NCBI GenBank assembly: GCA_019237095.1
Contig: JAFAHT010000353.1
Span: 1-33,265 of the forward strand
DNA: 33,265 bases
Source: Planctomycetaceae bacterium
GTDB lineage: Bacteria; Planctomycetota; Planctomycetia; Isosphaerales; Isosphaeraceae
Direction of reading: 5' to 3'
Part shown: piece by piece, positions 28,354 to 33,265 of the stretch
Layout of the letters: each line of letters starts with the position of its first letter
Numbering within the stretch: position 1 is the first letter of the stretch
Translations under genes and position numbers: made by a program
Notes under the pieces: model-generated
Databases searched by the model: none
What the model was told of the DNA's origin: nothing
What the model saw: only the letters and a program-made list of their open reading frames with translations

Positions 28354-30054
28354 ATGCGCTGGTTCGAATATTCCGCTTTTCTCGTGACCGTCGTCCTGCT
28401 CGCGCGTCCGATCAGCTTCTACCTGATGCGCGTTTTCTGCGGTCAGAAGACATTTCTCGACCCGGTCTGCCGCCCTGTGGAGGCGCAACTCTATCGCTGG
28501 CTGGGAGTCGATCCGAAGCGAGAGATGACCGCGGCCGAGTATTTCCTCTGCTTCCTTGCTTTCGGCATGTTGAGTACAGCCTTCCTTTTCTTGATCTTGA
28601 TGTTCCAGCGCTGGCTTCCTGGCGGTCCCGACGCGAGCTACCTCACGACACCCATGACGGCCGACCTGGCGGCCAACATCGCAGTCAGCTTTGCGACGAC
28701 CACCACGTGGCAGGCTTACGCGGGCGAATCGACCTTGAAGTATTTCACCCAGGTTTTCGGCCTGGCGGTGCAGAACTTCCTCGCCGGAGCGGCCGGTCTT
28801 GCGGTTGGCCTGGCCTTCATTCGTGGGTTCGTGCGCGAAGGCTCTGCGACTCTTGGCAACTTCTGGGTTGACCTGGTGCGTTCGCTACTATGGGTGTTGA
28901 TCCCGCTGTCGTGGATCGGCGGCCTGTTCCTGGTCTGGCAGGGAGTGCCACTGAACCTCAGCGCCTACATCCAGGCGCACACGCGGGAAGGCTCGGTGCA
29001 GACGATCGCGCAAGGTCCCGTGGCTGTCCTGGAGCTGATCAAGAACCTGGGCACCAACGGCGGCGGCTTCTATAACGCTAACGGCGCGCACCCGTACGAG
29101 AACCCGACACCGCTTACCAATTTCGTCGAGATGCTGGCCATCGCGGTGATTCCCGCCGCGTTTCCGGTCCTGTTCGGCAGGATGGTCGGCCGGCCTCGCG
29201 CCGGCTGGCTCTTGCTGGCGCTCATGGTGGTCCTCTTTGTTGCCGGGCTGGTCATTTGCGACCGTGCCGAGAGTGCCGAGCCACGGCGGCTGGCCGACCT
29301 TGCCGTCGTTGGCGGCAACATGGAGGGAAAAGAGACACGATTCGGCGTCGGCGGTTCGGTGCTGGCCGGCGTGGTGACGTCCAACGGCGCGACCGGGTCG
29401 TACAATTCGATGCACGGTTCGTATCACCCGATCGGCGTGCTTGTCCTGCTCGTCAACATGTTGCTCGGCGAGCTCGTCTTCGGCGGGCTGGGAACCGGTC
29501 TGTACAGCCTGTTGATGATTGCCCTGGTGGCCGTGTTCCTGGGAGGTCTGATGGTTGGCCGGTCGCCTGAATACGTGGGTAAGACCATAGGGCCTACCGA
29601 GGCCAAGCTCGTCGCCTTCTACGCCCTGATCACTCCGCTTGTCGTCCTGCCGCTGGCGGGATGGGCCGTCGCATCGACCGAGGGCCGCGCGGGCCTGGTC
29701 ACCAACGACGGCGTCCGAGGATTCACGGAGATCGTCTTCGCGTATGCCTCGTGCATGGCCAACAATGGCCAGAACATGGCGGGGCTGAATGCCAACAGCG
29801 CCTTCTACAACATCACGACTATCCTGGCCATGATGGCTGGGCGATTCGTGCTCGCCGCCCTTGCGCTGGAACTGGCAGGCCGTTTCGCCCGCCAAGGCCG
29901 GAAAGCGGAAACCATCGGCACGCTGCCCAGCGATACCATCACTTTTGGAATCCTGGTGCTGGGAACGGTCTTGCTCATCGGTGCTCTATCCTTTCTCCCT
30001 GTTCTCGCGCTGGGGCCAATCGCGGAATACCTGAAGACGGCCCCCGGTGTTTGA
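28354..30054 (+). CDS. kdpA: Potassium-transporting ATPase subunit A
   Basis: NIAVSFATTTTWQAYAGESTLKYFTQ, NLGTNGGGFYNANGAHPYENPTPLTNF, NSMHGSYHPIG, and SCMANNGQNMAGLNANSAFYN, the four selectivity-filter-like segments of KdpA. Confidence 0.96.
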   Translation: MRWFEYSAFLVTVVLLARPISFYLMRVFCGQKTFLDPVCRPVEAQLYRWLGVDPKREMTAAEYFLCFLAFGMLSTAFLFLILMFQRWLPGGPDASYLTTPMTADLAANIAVSFATTTTWQAYAGESTLKYFTQVFGLAVQNFLAGAAGLAVGLAFIRGFVREGSATLGNFWVDLVRSLLWVLIPLSWIGGLFLVWQGVPLNLSAYIQAHTREGSVQTIAQGPVAVLELIKNLGTNGGGFYNANGAHPYENPTPLTNFVEMLAIAVIPAAFPVLFGRMVGRPRAGWLLLALMVVLFVAGLVICDRAESAEPRRLADLAVVGGNMEGKETRFGVGGSVLAGVVTSNGATGSYNSMHGSYHPIGVLVLLVNMLLGELVFGGLGTGLYSLLMIALVAVFLGGLMVGRSPEYVGKTIGPTEAKLVAFYALITPLVVLPLAGWAVASTEGRAGLVTNDGVRGFTEIVFAYASCMANNGQNMAGLNANSAFYNITTILAMMAGRFVLAALALELAGRFARQGRKAETIGTLPSDTITFGILVLGTVLLIGALSFLPVLALGPIAEYLKTAPGV

Positions 30055-30375
30055 TATACTCCCTCGGGATTGGAGCATGCATCGATCTGCCGGCCATCGA
30101 AAAGCTGTGTCTGCATTCGCAGTGGCCGCCTTGTGCATCGTGCAAGCTGCGGCGGTCTGGCATGCAACTCGCACGACAATTCGTCCCCTGGCGTTCCACC
30201 TTCGTGCCGCTGCGGCTTCGTAACGACCTGACGGCAAACAATTTCCATTTAGTGGGTAGGTTGGGCACGGTCGTTGCTCTTGAGCGATTGGTCAACTGGC
30301 TGTAGCATGCCGCTGCCTTCGTGCTGGCAGCCCCAATGATCAAGTTCGTGACCACTCACGCGGGCCTTAGGAATT

Positions 30376-30394
30376 GCCGGTCGAGCCGACCGGC
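30376..30394 (+). promoter_or_regulatory. Hairpin abutting the lysC ribosome-binding region
   Basis: GCCGGTCG-AGC-CGACCGGC is a perfect 8-bp stem. It is immediately followed by GGAG and the GTG start at 30406. Confidence 0.45.
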
Positions 30395-30405
30395 GGAGTG
30401 AAAAT

Positions 30406-32289
30406 GTGCCTCTCCTCGTGCAGAAATACGGCGGCACCAGTATCGCCGATCCGGAGAAGATCTTGCGTGCGGCCCGTCGCGCCATCGCAGCGCATCGTCA
30501 GGGCTCGCAAGTGGTCGTGGTGGTTTCGGCAGGCGGCGACACCACCGACGACCTGATCGCGATGGCTCGTCAGATCAGCGACCGGCCCCCGGCACGTGAG
30601 CTGGACATGCTGCTGGCCACCGGCGAACAGGTGAGCGTCGCCCTGATGGCGATTGCCATCGAGTCACTGGGAGTGCCGGCCATCAGCTTCACAGCAGCCC
30701 AGATCGGCATCCTCACCGACAGCCTTCACACCAGGGCGCGAATCCGCGAGATCTCCACCGAGCGCGTCTTTCAGGGACTTGGCGAGGGCAAGATCGTGAT
30801 CGTCGCGGGCTTTCAGGGTGTCGATCGGAACGCGGAGATCACGACCCTGGGCCGAGGTGGATCGGACACGACCGCCGTGGCATTGGCTGCCGTTCTCGGG
30901 GCCGATGCCTGCGAGGTCTACACTGATGTGAACGGGGTCTCGACGGCCGATCCGCGAATCGTCCCGGAGGCTCGGAAGATCGACCGGATCAGCTACGATG
31001 AGATGATGGAGCTGGCCAGCTTGGGCGCCGGGGTGATGCAGTCGCGGTCGATCGAGTTTGCCAAGAACTACGACGTTCCGATCGTCGTGCGAGGAGCCTT
31101 CAGCGACGAGCCGGGCACCTGGATTGTCGCCGACGGCGACGCCCGTCGCCTGGGCTGGAGCGTCACCGGTGCGGCGCTGGTGCGGGACGAGGCCAGAATC
31201 ACGGTGCACGGTGTCCCCGACTGTCCCGAGTCCCTGCACACGCTCTTCCGCCGGGTCGCCGAGGCCAATGTCGCCATTGACATGATCCTCAAGAACATCA
31301 TGCGGGAGGGAGCCGCCAAGGTCAGCTTCACCGTGGCGGCCGACGAGCAGGCGGCGGCGATTCAGGCGGCGAACACCGCCGCGCAAGAGATCGGCGCCGC
31401 GGGTGTTGTCTCCGATTCGGAGGTTTCCAAGGTCTCGGTCGTCGGCCTGGGAATGAAGACTCATTTCGGCGTCGCCGCCACGATGCTCGAGGCACTAGCC
31501 AGGACCGAGGTCGGCGTCCAGATGATCACCACCAGCGAGATCAAGATCAGCGTTCTGGTCGAGCGCTCGCTGGCGACGTGGGCACTCAGGGCGGTGCATC
31601 GCGCGTTCGGCCTCGACGGCCCGATCGACGGCGATCCGGCGCCCTTCATTCCCGGCTTCCGGCGCCGCCAACCGCAGCCCCAGTCACTGAGTGACGACGG
31701 TTGGTGTCCGACCATCACCCCGGCAAGTCAAACGGCGACGGCCGCGGGCCTGGAGGACCTGGTGATCTCGGGTGTCGAGCTCGACGACCGTCAAGGACGC
31801 GTGACCGTCCTGAACATTCCCGACCGCCCTGGCTTTGCGGCCCAGATCCTCCGCCGAGTCGCCGAGGAAACCATCCTCGTCGATATGATTGTCCAGAACA
31901 TCAGCTTGGTGGGAACGCCGAACCTGTCCATCACCGTTCCCCGGAGAGACGTGGAACGCGCCGCCGCGGTGATCGCCGAGGTCGTCGGCCCGCACCGGGT
32001 CGCGACGGAGTCAGCCATCGCCAAGCTCTCGGTGGTGGGCGTGGGCATGCGCTCCCACACCGGGGTTGCCGCTACTATGTTCCGCGCGCTTGCCGAGCGG
32101 GACATCGCCGTCTCCATGGTCAATACCAGCGAGGTCTCGATCACCGTGGTCACCGGTCTGCAGCAAGGGCGTGCAGGTCTGGAAAGCCTGCAAGACGCGT
32201 TCCTTCAACCTGGTCGGCCGCAGAAGACTGCCAGAAGCGTGGTTCATTCCACCCGACCTCGTCTCCGGGCAGTTCCTTTCGCATCGTGA
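30406..32289 (+). CDS. lysC: Aspartate kinase with two successive ACT-domain pairs
   Basis: LVQKYGGTSIADPEKI, VVVVSAGGDTTDDLI, LGRGGSDTTAVALAAVLGADACEVYTDVNGVSTADPRIVPEARKI. ACT-type segments at about 31195-31610 and again at about 31795-32190 (VSVVGLGMKTHFGVAATM and LSVVGVGMRSHTGVAATM). Confidence 0.95.
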   Translation: MPLLVQKYGGTSIADPEKILRAARRAIAAHRQGSQVVVVVSAGGDTTDDLIAMARQISDRPPARELDMLLATGEQVSVALMAIAIESLGVPAISFTAAQIGILTDSLHTRARIREISTERVFQGLGEGKIVIVAGFQGVDRNAEITTLGRGGSDTTAVALAAVLGADACEVYTDVNGVSTADPRIVPEARKIDRISYDEMMELASLGAGVMQSRSIEFAKNYDVPIVVRGAFSDEPGTWIVADGDARRLGWSVTGAALVRDEARITVHGVPDCPESLHTLFRRVAEANVAIDMILKNIMREGAAKVSFTVAADEQAAAIQAANTAAQEIGAAGVVSDSEVSKVSVVGLGMKTHFGVAATMLEALARTEVGVQMITTSEIKISVLVERSLATWALRAVHRAFGLDGPIDGDPAPFIPGFRRRQPQPQSLSDDGWCPTITPASQTATAAGLEDLVISGVELDDRQGRVTVLNIPDRPGFAAQILRRVAEETILVDMIVQNISLVGTPNLSITVPRRDVERAAAVIAEVVGPHRVATESAIAKLSVVGVGMRSHTGVAATMFRALAERDIAVSMVNTSEVSITVVTGLQQGRAGLESLQDAFLQPGRPQKTARSVVHSTRPRLRAVPFAS

Positions 32290-32328
32290 CCTGGCATTCC
32301 TCTTTTCGTGACCTGGCATTCCTCTTTT
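32285..32328. repeat. Perfect 22-bp tandem duplication
   Basis: CGTGACCTGGCATTCCTCTTTT occurs at 32285-32306 and 32307-32328. The first copy includes the lysC stop codon. Confidence 0.95.
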
Positions 32329-32343
32329 TTCGAGGCAGCAATC

Positions 32344-33255
32344 ATGGCATCGAAGGGTCAATTATTCGCGGGATGCACCGTCGCACTGGTGACACCGCTG
32401 CGTGACGGCGATGTCGATCAGGGCGCCTTGCGACGGATGGTTGACTGGCAGATTGACCAGGGCACCACCATCCTCAGTCCGGCCGGCACGACGGGAGAAG
32501 CCCCGACCTTGTCGCGCCTCGAGCACGAGCGGGTGATCGCCGCCGTGGTCGAACAGGCCGCGGGCAGGGCACGAGTCCTGGCCGGTACGGGCTCGTGCTC
32601 GACCGCCGAGGCCGTCCGGCTGACCCGCTTCGCCGCGGAGGCCGGCGCCGACGGGGCGCTGGTTGTCGCCCCCTATTACAACCGGCCCACGCAGGATGGC
32701 CTCTACGCGCATTTCGCCCGGATCGCCGCAGCCAGCCCGCTGCCCCTGGTGCTCTACAACGTACCGGCTCGCACGGGCTGTCACCTGGAACCCCAGACGG
32801 TCGAGCGGCTCGCCCATGTCGAGAACATCGTCGCCATCAAGGAGGCGAGCGGATCAGTCGACCAGGCCAGCGAGATCCTCTGCCGGACCGAGCTGACGGT
32901 CCTCTCGGGTAACGACACCCTGACGCTGCCGATGCTGGCAATCGGCGCCGAAGGGGTCATCTCGGTGGTGGCCAATCTGGTTCCGAAGGAGATGATCGCC
33001 CTGGTGGAAGCCTTCCGGCGGGAAGATTACAGCAAGGCCCGCCGGTTGCACGCTCACCTGTTCCCCCTGAGCCAGGCGCTCATGAACCTGGCTCCCAACC
33101 CCATCGCCGTCAAGACCGCTCTGGCGCTCATCGGACAGGGTAACGGAGAACTACGATTGCCCCTCACTCCTCCCGACCTTCGCCTCCGCGAGGTGCTCAG
33201 TGTGATCCTCTCTCGCCACGGACTACGCGTCCATGAGTCCGGCGCAGGAGCCTGA
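32344..33255 (+). CDS. dapA: 4-hydroxy-tetrahydrodipicolinate synthase
   Basis: FAGCTVALVTPLRDGDVDQGALRRMVDWQIDQGTTILSPAGTTGEAPTLSRLEHERVI, APYYNRPTQDGLYAHFARIA, LVLYNVPARTGCHLEPQTVERLAHVENIVAIKEASG (Schiff-base Lys), LSGNDTLTLPMLAIGAEGVISVVANLVP. Confidence 0.96.
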   Translation: MASKGQLFAGCTVALVTPLRDGDVDQGALRRMVDWQIDQGTTILSPAGTTGEAPTLSRLEHERVIAAVVEQAAGRARVLAGTGSCSTAEAVRLTRFAAEAGADGALVVAPYYNRPTQDGLYAHFARIAAASPLPLVLYNVPARTGCHLEPQTVERLAHVENIVAIKEASGSVDQASEILCRTELTVLSGNDTLTLPMLAIGAEGVISVVANLVPKEMIALVEAFRREDYSKARRLHAHLFPLSQALMNLAPNPIAVKTALALIGQGNGELRLPLTPPDLRLREVLSVILSRHGLRVHESGAGA

Positions 33256-33265
33256 GAGGAAGCGC

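Overview
The window looks like a GC-rich bacterial chromosome segment. Gene content and protein style suggest a planctomycete (Isosphaeraceae-like), but that is inference. About 24 protein-coding genes can be supported. From left to right: an exopolysaccharide-type sugar transferase; an HTH-protein remnant interrupted by an IS4-like DDE transposase element; a Uma2-family nuclease; a methyltransferase / GT39-like membrane glycosyltransferase / CDP-alcohol phosphatidyltransferase operon; a 35-bp direct-repeat pair; a PLP aminotransferase; two consecutive LptF/LptG-type permeases; a UbiB/ABC1 kinase; a TPR protein; an ADP-ribosylglycohydrolase; a relic of a FabF C-terminus; an FAH-family hydrolase; an acyl carrier protein / PlsC acyltransferase / APH-like kinase cluster; ymdB-rny; kdpC-kdpA without kdpB; and lysC (with duplicated ACT regions)-dapA. 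No rRNA, recognisable tRNA, cas genes or complete defence system was seen. The most interesting signals are the kdpCA pair lacking kdpB, the CDP-alcohol phosphatidyltransferase with His in place of the last catalytic-motif Asp, the ACP/acyltransferase/kinase cluster near a beta-ketoacyl synthase relic, and the short perfect repeats at 8.3 kb and 32.3 kb. I did not find convincing evidence of a wholly new system.
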